Positions 30,013 to 41,040 of a stretch of 64,000 nt of DNA are shown here, piece after piece (the stretch's first letter is position 1; each line of letters starts with the position of its first letter). Made by a program: the position numbers and the translations under genes. Location: positions 27,905-91,904 of the forward strand of contig JAFEDK010000013.1 of NCBI GenBank assembly GCA_018241665.1, read 5' to 3'. The notes beneath the pieces were generated by a model that was not told the origin of the DNA, did no database searches, and saw nothing but the letters and a program-made list of their open reading frames with translations. This DNA is from Pseudomonadota bacterium. Its GTDB lineage: Bacteria > Pseudomonadota > Gammaproteobacteria > Burkholderiales > Rhodocyclaceae.

Positions 30013-30218
30013 GGGGCTGGGCTGGGCGGCAATGCCTTCCATATGGAGCCGCAGTGGGCCATTTTCAAGCGGACCGCGCGGTCTGGAAGGATTTGTCCGG
30101 CTGCGTGACAACTTTCCTGGAGACTCCGCGACCGATTGCGAGTTCCGTCACGGGTGAGGGCGGGCGCCGCCGAGACAATGGCGGTCGTGGAAAAATTCGC
30201 CCGGCCTGCCTGAACTTC

Positions 30219-33059
30219 ATGTCGTCCCTGACCCTGCGTTCCGCCCTGACTGCCCTCCGTGCCCCGGCCCTTGTCCTGCTGATGTGTTGTGGCCCGGCCA
30301 GCTCCGCGGCCTTTGCCGCCGTGCAGGGGGCGAATGGCCAGGCCGCCCGTTATTACCAGGATGCGAGCGGACGCTTTGCCCGCAAGGACTTTGCCGGCGC
30401 CATCATCCAGGCCCGCAATGCGATCCAGCAGGAGCCGCGCTTGCTGGCGGCCCACCTGCTGCTCGGCAAGGCCTTGCTGAAGGACGGCCAGGCCGCCGCC
30501 GCGGAGGCCGAGTTCGAGCGTGCCCTGGAGTTCGGTGCGGGCATGGCCGAGATCGCCCAGCCATATGGCACGGCGCTGATGATGTTCGGCAAGAGCGAGA
30601 AGCTGCTCCAGCGCATCCGGCCCGACGGGCTGTCCGCCGGCCCGCGGGCCGAAGTCCTGGCCATGCGGGCCACCGCCCATGCCGACCTCGGGAACATGCC
30701 TGAAGCCTTCCGTGCGATCGAAGCGGCACGCCAGGCCGACCCGAAATCCCTGGCCCCGTTGCGCGCCGAAATCGACCTGGCCCTGCGCGACCGCAACGGG
30801 GCGCGGGCCCGCAAGGCCCTCGATACCGCGCTGGGGATGGCCCCGGCCGATCCCCAGCTGCTCCATCTGAAGGGCACTCTCCTGCAGTCCGGAGGCGATG
30901 TGCGGGGGGCGCTGGATTACTTCGGCAAGGCCCTCGCGGCTGATCCCCGGCAGCTCGATGCGCTGATCGCCCGTGCATCCCTGCTGCTGGATCTGCAGCG
31001 GCCGGACGAGGCCATGCGCGACCTGGATCTGGCAGGCGGCCTGGTTCAGCGCGAGCCCCGCGTGGCCTACCTCCGCAGCCTGGTCTATGCCGCGCGTGGC
31101 GACAGCAAGGCATCGCGCGCCCAGCTCGAGGAGGTGACAGCGCTGGTGGATATCCTGCCGGACGACTTCGTCACGCGGCAACCGCCGCTCCTGATGCTGG
31201 GCGGGCTGGCGTCCTACGCGACGGCGCGCGGTGAGCGGGCCCGGATGCTGCTCGAACGCTACGTGCAGCGCATGCCGAACGATCCGGCCGGCCGCAAGCT
31301 GCTCGCCAACATCTACCTGGAGGCGGGCGACAGCGCCCGCGTCGCTGATCTGCTCGAGCCGATGCTGCGCTCCGGCGATGTGGATCCCCAGGCCCTGACT
31401 ACCCTGGCGGCGCTGCGCATGCAGCAGCGGCGCTACCGGGAGGCGGCGGAGGCACTGGAGGCCGCCGCCCGCGTCTCCGGCGATCATCCGGGCATCATGG
31501 CCCAGCGGGGCTTTGCGCTGCTCGGCAGCCAGCAGTCGGATCTGGGGCTGCAGGCCCTGCGCCGTGCCTTCGACAAGGAGCCGCGCCAGATCAACGTGGC
31601 CTCGGCCCTGAGTACCCTCTATCTGCGCCGCGGGGATCACCGCGCCGCGCTACAGGTTGCCGAGACTTTGGTGAAGGGGCTGCCCGGAGAGGGGCTGGCC
31701 TACAACCTGCTGGGGGCCGTGCAGGCTGCCAGCGGCCGGCCGGTCGAGGCACGCAACGCCTATCTCAAGGCGGTGGCCCTGGCGCCCGGGCTGGTCCCGG
31801 CGCAGCTCAACCTCGCCCGCATGGACGTGGCCGAGGAGCGGTTGGACGCTGCCCGCCAGCGCCTGACCGCGCTGCTCGCCCGGCAGCCCCAGCACGTCCA
31901 GGCCATGACCGAGTTGGCACGGGTGGAACAGCGGGCAGGTCGTATCGGGGCTGCCCAGACTTTGCTGGAGCAGGCCTGGGCGAAGGCGCCCGGAGACGTC
32001 CAGGTCGGGCTCGAATTGCTGGCGGTGTATCGGCCCCTGAACAAGCCCGCCGCCGCGCTGGTGATCGCCCGTCAATTGACTGCCGCCCGTCCTGACGATC
32101 CGGTGGTGACCGGGGCGCTGGGGCGGGCCGCGCTGGCCACCGGCGACCTGGCGACTGCCAGGGCCGCGTTCTCGACGCTGGCCCGTCTGGTGGGCAAGGA
32201 CGCCGAGCGCCTGGTCGAGGTCGGGCGCCTGCAACTCCAGGCCGGTGCGCCGATCGAGGCGGCGGCGAGCGCCGAAAAGGCCCTGGCTGCCCGAGCGGGC
32301 TTCGAACCGGCCCTGGTCCTGCAGGCCGAGGCGGAGCTGGCGGCAGGCCACGTACCGCGCGCCGAAGGCTTGCAGCAGGCACTCGCCCGCCGTACTGCCA
32401 ACGGCGCCGAAGCCTTGCGCCTGGCGGGCGACATTGCGCTGGCCCGGCGCCAGCCGGCGGAGGCCCGGCGCCTGTATCTGGCCGCGCTCGGCAAGAGTCC
32501 GTCGGCGCCGCTGGTGCTGCAGGCCGTCAACGCGTCCTTCCGGGCCGGGGAGGGCGACAAGGGCGTCACCCTGCTCGAAGACTGGCTGCGTGCCCATCCG
32601 GACGATGTGCCGGTGCATGCCGCTGCGGCCGAGGCCTATTTGCGCCTGAACCGACTGGGCGAAGCCCGCAAGGCCTACGAATGGCTGATTGCCAGGGATC
32701 CGCAGAACGCGGAGGTGGCCAACAACCTGGCCCAGGTACTGCTGCGCCAGAACGACCGCGGCGCCGTGGCGATGGCCGAACGGGCTGCCCGCGCCGCGCC
32801 GGGCGATGCCAATGTGCTGGATACCCTCGGGTGGGTGCGGGTGCGCAACGGGGTGATGGACGGTGGTTTGCAAAACCTGCGGGATGCGAGCCAGCGGGCG
32901 CCCGAATCCCGTGACATCCGCTATCACCTGGCCTGGGCCTTGGACCGTATCGGCCGCAAGGATGAAGCCCGGGCCGAACTGGCTGCCGCGCTGCGTGCCG
33001 GGGGAGAGTTCGACAGTGCCCAGGAGGCGCAACAGTTGCGCAGGAGCTTGGGTTTGTGA
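30219..33059 (+). CDS. prsT: TPR-repeat protein, PrsT-like (PEP-CTERM system)
   Basis: 946 residues from ATG 30219; the frame upstream lacks coding character. N-terminal signal peptide (LVLLMCCGPASSAAFA), then more than twenty tetratricopeptide-like repeats to the C terminus (for example AAHLLLGKALLKDGQAAAAEAEF). Length and pattern fit PrsT (TIGR02917), a periplasmic TPR protein found with exosortase/EPS genes. It is divergent from ftsH and followed by a PEP-CTERM gene, which supports the call, but TPR repeats alone cannot prove it; a general TPR protein is the alternative. The rest of an EPS/exosortase locus is not here. Confidence 0.72.
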   Translation: MSSLTLRSALTALRAPALVLLMCCGPASSAAFAAVQGANGQAARYYQDASGRFARKDFAGAIIQARNAIQQEPRLLAAHLLLGKALLKDGQAAAAEAEFERALEFGAGMAEIAQPYGTALMMFGKSEKLLQRIRPDGLSAGPRAEVLAMRATAHADLGNMPEAFRAIEAARQADPKSLAPLRAEIDLALRDRNGARARKALDTALGMAPADPQLLHLKGTLLQSGGDVRGALDYFGKALAADPRQLDALIARASLLLDLQRPDEAMRDLDLAGGLVQREPRVAYLRSLVYAARGDSKASRAQLEEVTALVDILPDDFVTRQPPLLMLGGLASYATARGERARMLLERYVQRMPNDPAGRKLLANIYLEAGDSARVADLLEPMLRSGDVDPQALTTLAALRMQQRRYREAAEALEAAARVSGDHPGIMAQRGFALLGSQQSDLGLQALRRAFDKEPRQINVASALSTLYLRRGDHRAALQVAETLVKGLPGEGLAYNLLGAVQAASGRPVEARNAYLKAVALAPGLVPAQLNLARMDVAEERLDAARQRLTALLARQPQHVQAMTELARVEQRAGRIGAAQTLLEQAWAKAPGDVQVGLELLAVYRPLNKPAAALVIARQLTAARPDDPVVTGALGRAALATGDLATARAAFSTLARLVGKDAERLVEVGRLQLQAGAPIEAAASAEKALAARAGFEPALVLQAEAELAAGHVPRAEGLQQALARRTANGAEALRLAGDIALARRQPAEARRLYLAALGKSPSAPLVLQAVNASFRAGEGDKGVTLLEDWLRAHPDDVPVHAAAAEAYLRLNRLGEARKAYEWLIARDPQNAEVANNLAQVLLRQNDRGAVAMAERAARAAPGDANVLDTLGWVRVRNGVMDGGLQNLRDASQRAPESRDIRYHLAWALDRIGRKDEARAELAAALRAGGEFDSAQEAQQLRRSLGL

Positions 33060-33205
33060 GCAGCCTGATGCAGCCGGACTTCCGCGCCGATACCTGATCT
33101 TTCAGATTTTTGAGATTTTTGTCAGCTTTGTGAAATCCATCCTGGGGTATCACCATTCACTCCGTTTATCGTGAGCGGCAAACAGATGATTAGATAAGGT
33201 TTGTG

Positions 33206-34072
33206 ATGTCCAAGAGCGTAATCAGGTCTCTCGTCGTGTTCGGACTTGCCATGTCCGGTGCTCTCCAGGCGCATGCCGCGACCAGCTGGAGCTTCACTAC
33301 CGGTGGAACGGAGTCCGGTGGCGGCAATTTTGGCAACACGCGTAGCTATACGTCCGGGGTGGGCAGCAAGGTGGCTGTGTCGGCGTGGTCGGACACGAAG
33401 AATGCGTCGACAGGTGGCGTCAAGAATGCCTACATCGAGAGCGCCTATCTTGGATCGTGGGCGGGCGGTCTTGGCGTCACTAACCGCGATGGCGCCAACG
33501 GTGCCGGAGACAAGAACGAGGGGACGATTGCGCTCACTCAGGCGCCCGGCCATACGATGGATAACGACAGCCGCTACGACTCGATGCTTTTCGACTTCGG
33601 CGGGAAGGCCGCCAAGCTCAACAGCGTGACGGTCGGCTGGTGGACCGGCGACTCCGACATCACGGTGCTGGCCTACACGGGGAAAGGGACGCCCACCTTC
33701 ATGTCCGCCGATCAGGGGTATGCCGCGTTGCTGAGCAGCGGGTGGAGCGTGGTGAAGAGCTCGGCGGGTAAGACCGGCACGGCGCACTATTCCAATGCCG
33801 CCGGTGGCGCTCCCACGGAGTCCACCAACGCGGCCAAGTATGTCCCGCTGGCGGTGAATGATCTGAACATCAGCGCTCGCTACTGGCTGGTCGGTGCGCT
33901 CAATACACTCGTGCAGTCGCTGCCGACCGGTACCTCGGTCAACAAGGGCGATGATTACGTCAAGATTGCCGGCGTGAGTGCCACCTTCGATACGCCCGAG
34001 CCCTCCAGCATGGTGCTCGCGAGTGGCGCCCTGGCAGGGGTTGTCCTGATGCGCCGGCGCCGGAAGGGCTGA
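33206..34072 (+). CDS. PEP-CTERM exported protein
   Basis: 288 residues, start ATG 33206 with AAGG upstream (a GTG one codon before is possible). Signal peptide ends LQAHAA. The C terminus is a sorting tag TPEPSS, a hydrophobic MVLASGALAGVVLM stretch and RRRRKG. The body is rich in Gly, Ser, Asn and aromatic residues with the block RYDSMLFDFGGKAAKL, and lacks catalytic motifs. Likely a surface or biofilm matrix protein anchored or released by exosortase. It follows the PrsT-like gene by 146 bases and ends at a strong terminator. Confidence 0.85.
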   Translation: MSKSVIRSLVVFGLAMSGALQAHAATSWSFTTGGTESGGGNFGNTRSYTSGVGSKVAVSAWSDTKNASTGGVKNAYIESAYLGSWAGGLGVTNRDGANGAGDKNEGTIALTQAPGHTMDNDSRYDSMLFDFGGKAAKLNSVTVGWWTGDSDITVLAYTGKGTPTFMSADQGYAALLSSGWSVVKSSAGKTGTAHYSNAAGGAPTESTNAAKYVPLAVNDLNISARYWLVGALNTLVQSLPTGTSVNKGDDYVKIAGVSATFDTPEPSSMVLASGALAGVVLMRRRRKG

Positions 34073-34100
34073 CGGGCCCTGGCGATGCCCGGATGAAAAA

Positions 34101-34129
34101 AAGAACGGCACCTTCGAGGTGCCGTTCTT
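34101..34129. terminator. Bidirectional hairpin terminator
   Basis: AAGAACGGCACC-TTCGA-GGTGCCGTTCTT with T tail (TTGTTT) on the plus strand and A run (GAAAAAAAG) on the other, ending both the PEP-CTERM gene and the convergent helicase gene. Confidence 0.85.
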
Positions 34130-34177
34130 GTTTGGGCGCCTGATCAGCCCCGCGGGGGCGGGGCTGTGTGGCGTGAC

Positions 34178-36040
<1,863 letters not shown>

Positions 36041-36285
36041 GGGATGTCGGGCTCCTGCGACGGCCTGACCGCTCATGGAAAGCGGCACCAATCGGGGCGG
36101 ACGCAACGAGAGTTCGTGATCGCGGGGCGATCAGTCGAAACGGATGAAAGATAGACCTGTACGCCGATTGGCTTGCGTAAGGCCCCGGAATTGTACGGGT
36201 TTTACTGGTTTGTTTGGGGCGTTTTTTGCGCTGTTTCATGCCGGCCCGCCAAGGGGGTGGCAGGCCGGTGGCAAAGGCAGGCGTG

Positions 36286-36705
36286 TCAGCTTTCCGGCCG
36301 GGTCAGGATGTAGCCGCCGGCGGCGATCTGCGGCAGGCCGGCGACGGCCAGCAGCAGCGGCGCATCCTGCAGCGTGAAGGCGCACATGGCGAGCCCGAGG
36401 CTGAGCCCGGCGAGGGCGAAATGCTTGCCGCGCCGGCTGATCGTGCCGTCCTCCATCCAGGCGCGCACATGGGGACCGGCGACGGGCAGGGTGTACAGCT
36501 TGTGCTGCAGGCGCGGACAGCTCTTGCTCCATGCCCAGGCGGCGGCGATCCAGAACACGGTGGTTGGCAGCAAGGGCAGGAACAGGCCCACCGTGCCCAC
36601 CGCGAAACAGGCCCAGCCGACCACGAACAGGCTTTGGCGGCCGATGAGCTGGATGAGGCTGGGAGCCGGCGGCGCGACGGCGTCGTGGCAGGTGTCGGGG
36701 GGCAT
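36286..36705 (-). CDS. DUF454 / YbaN family small membrane protein
   Basis: 139 residues with start ATG 36705 and ribosome site AAAGGAAG. Two or three hydrophobic segments (about 28-48 with LFLPLLPTTVFW, and 95-130). Blocks LPLLPTTVFWIAAAWAWSKS and RGKHFALAGLSLGL fit DUF454 (E. coli YbaN). Function unknown. The neighbours do not explain it: the helicase is 246 bases downstream and the next gene upstream on the same strand ends at 36870. Confidence 0.82.
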   Translation of the reverse strand: MPPDTCHDAVAPPAPSLIQLIGRQSLFVVGWACFAVGTVGLFLPLLPTTVFWIAAAWAWSKSCPRLQHKLYTLPVAGPHVRAWMEDGTISRRGKHFALAGLSLGLAMCAFTLQDAPLLLAVAGLPQIAAGGYILTRPES

Positions 36706-36869
36706 GATCGCTTCCTTTCTTGTTATGCGGTCGGTCGAGCGGGGCGTGCTGGGCGGGGGCTGGCCCATCCCGCCTGTCGTCGAGCAGGTGGAAAAACCGC
36801 CCGCTCCTGTGTAGTCAGCGTTTCCGTCCCGATGGTTCCGTGCGCGCTGGAAGCGATGCCGGCCGGCCG

Positions 36870-37277
36870 TCAGCGCGGCATCGACTCGGCGAGGGAGAAG
36901 AAGCCGTGGGCCTTGTCCAGCTCGCCGTCGCGGACGACGACCCGGTGGATCAGCCAGCGCCCATCGCGCAGCCGCCAGGCACGCAGCGACTCGGCGTAGG
37001 CCAGGGTGCGGAAGGCGGCGGGGATCTCCGGCCCGCGGCTCTCCTCCAGTACGTAGCTGTGGGCGCAGTAGCAGGCGTTGTCGTCCTCGTCGCGGCCGAG
37101 GATACGGGCGGCGGTGACCACGTAATCCATGTAGTGGTCGAAATAGAGCGGCGCGACGACCTGCTCCTGCCATTCGGCCGGCAGGCCCTCGTTCCAGCGG
37201 ATCGCGGTTTCCGATCGGCGGCTGTGGCCGGGGCGGATATCAAAATATTGATGGGTGTATAGCCTTGCGTGGGACAT
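36870..37277 (-). CDS. Hypothetical protein
   Basis: 135 residues, soluble, acidic, with a start at ATG 37277. No motif I recognise. Aromatic-rich segments (LYFDHYMDYVVTAARIL, NACYCAHSYVLEE, LRDGRWLIHRVVVRDGE) suggest a small compact domain. It is in-frame over its whole length with codon use like its neighbours. Separated by 164 bases from the downstream YbaN-type gene, so no operon is evident. I cannot assign a family. Confidence 0.55.
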   Translation of the reverse strand: MSHARLYTHQYFDIRPGHSRRSETAIRWNEGLPAEWQEQVVAPLYFDHYMDYVVTAARILGRDEDDNACYCAHSYVLEESRGPEIPAAFRTLAYAESLRAWRLRDGRWLIHRVVVRDGELDKAHGFFSLAESMPR

Positions 37278-37440
37278 GGTCGGGCCTCGTTCATTGGTGG
37301 CATCACGGGCGTGTTCCAGCCGGTGCAGTCGTGGTCGTGGCGATGCTTGTCAGATGTGCGTTGCAAGCTGCGGCAGTCGGCAGGTCTGGCGGATTCATGT
37401 TGTTGGTTGTTTGGTATGCATTTGATTTTTTTGGGAGTGC

Positions 37441-37510
37441 CGTGGGGGCGAATTCATTCGCCCGCAGAGGTCCGACAGCCAATGCAGGGCGAATGAGTTC
37501 GCCCCCACAG
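37441..37510. repeat. REP-like palindromic element, copy 5
   Basis: Left arm CGTGGGGGCGAATTCATTC, right arm ends GAGTTCGCCCCCACAG, 70 bases. Lies 8 bases beyond the TupA-like gene stop at 37519 and may serve as its hairpin terminator. Confidence 0.9.
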
Positions 37511-37518
37511 CGTGTCTC

Positions 37519-38364
37519 TTACTTGCCGGCCATGGCGAGTGGAAAGATCCACGGGCCACCGGCGGCCTTGTCCGCGGCGACGAGATCGGCCTGGCCCTGC
37601 GGCCCGGTGAGGTAGTCGGCGAGGCGGCGGGCCAGGCGGCGGCGTGAGCCGTCGGCGGGATGGCGGGGGCCGGGCTCGACTACCACGAAGACCCGGCGCA
37701 TCGCCGGATCGCCTTTCACGAGTACCTTGAGGCCGGCGTCGGGCATCTTGCCGAAGGCTACCGGCATGTGCCCGACCACCGCGTAGGCGCCTTGGCGGGC
37801 GGCCGACAGCAGGACTTCCTGCGGACGCTCGGCGTCGTCGTAGAGCTGCTGGCGCGGGCCGGGGCGCAGGCCGGCCTGGCGCCACAGACGTTGCACGATG
37901 GTGAAGCTGCCGGGATCGCGGAAGGCCAGCAGCGGCGCGTCGTGGGCGGCGATGCGGCGCAGCGCCTCGGTGGCGTCGGGCGCGTCGGCGATGCCGGCCG
38001 GATCGGCGGCGGGGCCGACCAGCACGTGCTCGTTGAGGGCCCAGGCGCGCAGCGGCGCAGCATCGCCCGCGGCGAGGAGCTGGAAGGTCTCGTCGCTGCC
38101 GTGGATCACCAGCAGGTCGGCCTCGCCGCGCTGGAAGATCGGCACGACGGTCTCCTTCGGGGCCGCGGCGACCAGTTCGATGGGAATGCCGGTGGCCTTG
38201 CTGGCCCGACGGGCCAGTTCGGGCCACACGCCGGCCATCACCGGGCCGCCGACCACCGCCACGTGCAGCGTCGGTGGTGCGGGGCTGGCGGCGGCGGGCA
38301 GGGCGGTGGCCAGCAGCAGGCCGGCAAGCAGTGGCGCCAGGCGCCGCAGTGTGCGGGATGTCAT
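37519..38364 (-). CDS. TupA-like periplasmic oxyanion-binding protein (partner of TonB receptor 1)
   Basis: 281 residues from ATG 38364, 8 bases after the receptor stop. Signal peptide LLAGLLLATALPAAA. The mature part aligns by eye with tungstate-binding TupA: NEHVLVGPAADPAGI and FRDPGSFTIVQRLW correspond to TupA's NDFVIVGP.DPAG and SRGDDSGTH regions, and LVKGDPAMRRVFVVVEPGPRHP to its C-terminal block. The TTTS-type oxyanion loop of TupA is replaced by AVVGGPVMAG, so specificity may differ. No ABC permease or ATPase accompanies it. Its place behind a ModE-box receptor supports a tungstate/molybdate-like ligand. Confidence 0.75.
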   Translation of the reverse strand: MTSRTLRRLAPLLAGLLLATALPAAASPAPPTLHVAVVGGPVMAGVWPELARRASKATGIPIELVAAAPKETVVPIFQRGEADLLVIHGSDETFQLLAAGDAAPLRAWALNEHVLVGPAADPAGIADAPDATEALRRIAAHDAPLLAFRDPGSFTIVQRLWRQAGLRPGPRQQLYDDAERPQEVLLSAARQGAYAVVGHMPVAFGKMPDAGLKVLVKGDPAMRRVFVVVEPGPRHPADGSRRRLARRLADYLTGPQGQADLVAADKAAGGPWIFPLAMAGK

Positions 38365-38372
38365 CGCGGACC

Positions 38373-40673
38373 TCAGAAGCTCAGCGCCAGCTTGCCGAGC
38401 AGGGTGCGCGGGTTGCCGGGATAGTAGTTGGTGGTGCCGGTCTGCAGGTCGCCGGCGTCGATCAGGCCGAGGTACTTGCGGTCGAACAGGTTGAGGGCGC
38501 TGAGGCTGGCGTCCACGCGGGTCGGGCCGATCTGCCAGCGGTAGCCCAGTTCCAGGTCCACCAGCGTGTAGCCGCCGAAGCGGTTGGTATGCACCGAGTC
38601 GTCGTAGCGGCCGCCCGTGTAGCGCAGCAGCGGCACGGCGCGGAAGTTGCCGGCCTTCCATTCGGCGCCGAGGGTGCCGATCAGGCGCGGCGTGTCTGGG
38701 AACTGCTGGCCCTTGACGGCGACGACGGTGCTGGCCGCGGTGCGCAGGTTCTCGTCGAACACCGCACGGCTCCACGACGCGCTGCCGAACAGGTTCAGGC
38801 TGGGGCGCGGCTCCCAGCCGGCAGCCAGCTGCACGCCGGCCAGATGGCCGTTGCCGATGTTCTGGCCATAGTTGAGGCCGACCGTCGGGTCATACACGTT
38901 CACCGACTTGTTGTTGATGCTGGCGTAGTAGACCGTCGGCTCCACGTAGCCCTGGGTGAAGCGCAGGCGCAGGCCGAGGTCGGCGGCGTCGTCGGTTTCC
39001 GGCTTCAGCTTGTTCCACAGGCTCTGGGCGAGGGCCTGCTGGCTGGCCTTGAGGTTGCGGATGTTGCTGTTCCAGATGTCGAAGGAGGCCGGGCCGATGT
39101 TGCGGCCGGCCGAGAAGCGCCCTTCGATGGTCGGCGTGAAGGCGTAGCGCAGGCCGACCCACGGCAGCACCTTGGCGACGGTCTGGCCGTCCACCGCCAC
39201 GGAGACGCCCGGTGAGGCGGCCAGCGCGGCGCGGTAGGACACGTCGCCGACGCCGGTCTTGGTGTATTCGGCGAGGCTCGGCATCTTCTCCTGGAACCAG
39301 CGCAGGCCGCCTTCGAGCTGCAGCGCCCGGTACTGCCAGGACGCCATCGCGAAGAGGGTCTGGAAGACGTGGCGGCCGGTGACTTCGCTGAGGGTGGTCC
39401 AGCCCTGGTTGCTGCTGCTGGCGGTGGCGGCGGCCCAGCTCAGGCCGCTGGCGGTGGCGGTGTAGAAGCGCTGGGCGTTGGGCGGGCCGGGCGGCTGCAT
39501 CGACGTGTAGCTGTAGCCGGCCTTCAGGCGGGTGGCATCGATGCGGGTTTCGACGTCGGCGCTGGCGCCGAAGCTGTTGTGCTCCATGATCCACTGACGG
39601 ACCTTGTTGGTGCCATTGGCATCGAAGGTGGAGCCGGACTCGTCGAAGCTGAACAGCTTGAGGCGGGCCCGGGTGTCGCTGCTGACACGGTATTCGGCTT
39701 CGCCGATGTAGGCCTGGTTGTCGAAGCTCTGCCGGTTGTAGGCGTAGTAGTTCTGGTAGTTGCCGGCCACCGGCTTGGCGTCGTAGCCGGTGTAGCGGTA
39801 GGCGGACAGGTCGAGGGCCTGGGCGGCGGTCAGCGGCTTGTAGTTGTTCTGGTCGATGTTGCTGCTCACCGCCAGCAGCTTGAGGGTCAGCGGGCCGAGG
39901 TCGGTGGCGACGGCCAGCAGGTAGTTCTGGCGCTCGGCCTGGCCGGGGCCGCGCCACAGGTTGGCATGGGCGGTGGAGGCGGAGGCCGCGATGCGGGTGT
40001 TGCCGGGCCCGAAGGCGCCGCTGTCCACCCGCGCAAAATAGCGCTCGAAGCCGTTGTCGCCGCTGGCCGCGGACAGGCTGCCGCCGGCCTTCCGTGCCGG
40101 CCACAGGATCTGGCTGTCGAGGGCCCCGGCGGTGTTGAAGAGGGCCGGCTGGTCGGGGGCGACCGGCCCCTGCGCCATGCTCACGCCGGCCAGGTTCTCC
40201 CTGTCGAACATCTGCAGATAGCCGGGGCCGGGATTGATGTTGGACAGGGTCAGGCCGTCCACGGTGCCGACGGCGCCGTGCCAGGCGGCGATGCCGCGCA
40301 CCCGCATGCCCTTGTTGCCGCCGATACGGCTGCTCAGGCCGTAGGGATCGAGGGCTTGCACCTTCACGGCCGGCAGGCCGGAAACCATCGTGTAGGGATT
40401 GGTGCCGCCTGCGGCGCCGAAGGTCTCCAGGCCGTCCGGCCCGACCTGGTAGGCCGTGGCGGACGTGTCCGGCCGCGAAGACAGGAATTCCGCGTGGCCG
40501 GGCTCGGCGGTGGCGGTAACCACGACGGTGTCGAGGGTCGTTGGTGTGCCCTCTGCGCGCAGATCGGAGGCGATGAGGGTGCCGGCCAGCGCGGCGCCGA
40601 CGGCAGCGGCGACGGGCGTAGGCAGGGCGGGGCGGGCTGTCGGGCGACGACGCTGGGTGGGGCGGACTCTCAT
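38373..40673 (-). CDS. TonB-dependent outer-membrane receptor 1
   Basis: 766 residues. Unusual N terminus: an Arg/Pro-rich stretch of 20 residues, then a signal segment (VAAAVGAALAGTLIA). TonB box LDTVVVTA at about residue 47. Plug domain follows, with MRVRGIAAWHGAVGTVDGL and the NINPGPGYLQMFDREN block; the remaining about 550 residues are the beta-barrel, ending in KLALSF with terminal Phe as for outer-membrane proteins. The ligand is not shown by the sequence, but the 24-bp ModE-type box ending 20 bases upstream of the ATG and the TupA-like gene behind it point to molybdate, tungstate or their chelates. Divergent from receptor 2. Confidence 0.85.
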   Translation of the reverse strand: MRVRPTQRRRPTARPALPTPVAAAVGAALAGTLIASDLRAEGTPTTLDTVVVTATAEPGHAEFLSSRPDTSATAYQVGPDGLETFGAAGGTNPYTMVSGLPAVKVQALDPYGLSSRIGGNKGMRVRGIAAWHGAVGTVDGLTLSNINPGPGYLQMFDRENLAGVSMAQGPVAPDQPALFNTAGALDSQILWPARKAGGSLSAASGDNGFERYFARVDSGAFGPGNTRIAASASTAHANLWRGPGQAERQNYLLAVATDLGPLTLKLLAVSSNIDQNNYKPLTAAQALDLSAYRYTGYDAKPVAGNYQNYYAYNRQSFDNQAYIGEAEYRVSSDTRARLKLFSFDESGSTFDANGTNKVRQWIMEHNSFGASADVETRIDATRLKAGYSYTSMQPPGPPNAQRFYTATASGLSWAAATASSSNQGWTTLSEVTGRHVFQTLFAMASWQYRALQLEGGLRWFQEKMPSLAEYTKTGVGDVSYRAALAASPGVSVAVDGQTVAKVLPWVGLRYAFTPTIEGRFSAGRNIGPASFDIWNSNIRNLKASQQALAQSLWNKLKPETDDAADLGLRLRFTQGYVEPTVYYASINNKSVNVYDPTVGLNYGQNIGNGHLAGVQLAAGWEPRPSLNLFGSASWSRAVFDENLRTAASTVVAVKGQQFPDTPRLIGTLGAEWKAGNFRAVPLLRYTGGRYDDSVHTNRFGGYTLVDLELGYRWQIGPTRVDASLSALNLFDRKYLGLIDAGDLQTGTTNYYPGNPRTLLGKLALSF

Positions 40674-40692
40674 GGTGGATACGGACCTGATT

Positions 40693-40716
40693 CGATATGT
40701 TGTGATTGATATAGCG
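40693..40716. promoter_or_regulatory. ModE-type box A before TonB receptor 1
   Basis: CGATATGT, 8 bases, ATATAGCG on the plus strand (CGCTATAT, 8 bases, ACATATCG for receptor 1). The E. coli operator is CGTTATAT-N8-ACATAACG, the same 24-base layout. It lies 19 bases before the ATG. Confidence 0.75.
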
Positions 40717-40876
40717 TTATTAGCAGCTGGCGTGCCTGCTTGTTGCGGCGCATCGAATCGAAGCTCGCACTGCCTGCCCGGGAGCGTGGGGAGAAGGCGT
40801 TCTGTTCATTCATCCGGGCTGTCTGGATATTCTGAAAATCGCTGCAATGGCCTTTATTTTGTCGCATTCAAGACAT

Positions 40877-40900
40877 CGCTGTGTAGTAAGTTATACATCG
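40877..40900. promoter_or_regulatory. ModE-type box B, weak, mid-intergenic
   Basis: CGCTGTGT, 8 bases, ATACATCG. Half sites match each other (CGCTGTGT versus CGATGTAT when reversed) with the same 24-base layout but poorer agreement than the outer boxes. Confidence 0.4.
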
Positions 40901-40994
40901 AAATAGGTGCTGTGTCGGAGTTTGTGTGCGCCGCACAAGGTTTTCCCGCAGGCACGCTCATTGCTCGGCATGGGATAGGAAGAGCTTCATATTT

Positions 40995-41018
40995 CGGTAT
41001 ATACAAACTTATATAGAC
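40995..41018. promoter_or_regulatory. ModE-type box C before TonB receptor 2
   Basis: CGGTATAT, 8 bases, ATATAGAC; 22 bases before the ATG of receptor 2. Confidence 0.7.
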
Positions 41019-41040
41019 GGTGTTCGTACAGGGGGTCTCG

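Larger units (their letters stand above)
40674..41040. other. Divergent control region of the two TonB receptors
   Basis: 367 bases, more AT-rich than the surrounding genes, no credible gene inside. It carries three sites with the 8-N8-8 architecture of ModE boxes, one beside each receptor start and one in the middle, listed separately. The two outer boxes contain TATAT-like sequences that could form the -10 regions, so ModE binding would block RNA polymerase at both promoters. Confidence 0.75.

Noticed and set aside
26854-30108. Very long open frame on the plus strand
   Set aside because: It is antisense to gltJ, gltI and ftsH, all of which have strong family motifs; Gly/Val/Leu/Ala-rich composition is the usual mirror of GC-rich genes.
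37265-37615. Plus-strand small gene
   Set aside because: Runs through a REP element and into the antisense of the TupA-like gene; no ribosome site or family.
40674-41040. Fur boxes before the TonB receptors
   Set aside because: No GATAATGATAATCATTATC-like 19-mer or hexamer array was found; the sites fit ModE spacing instead.
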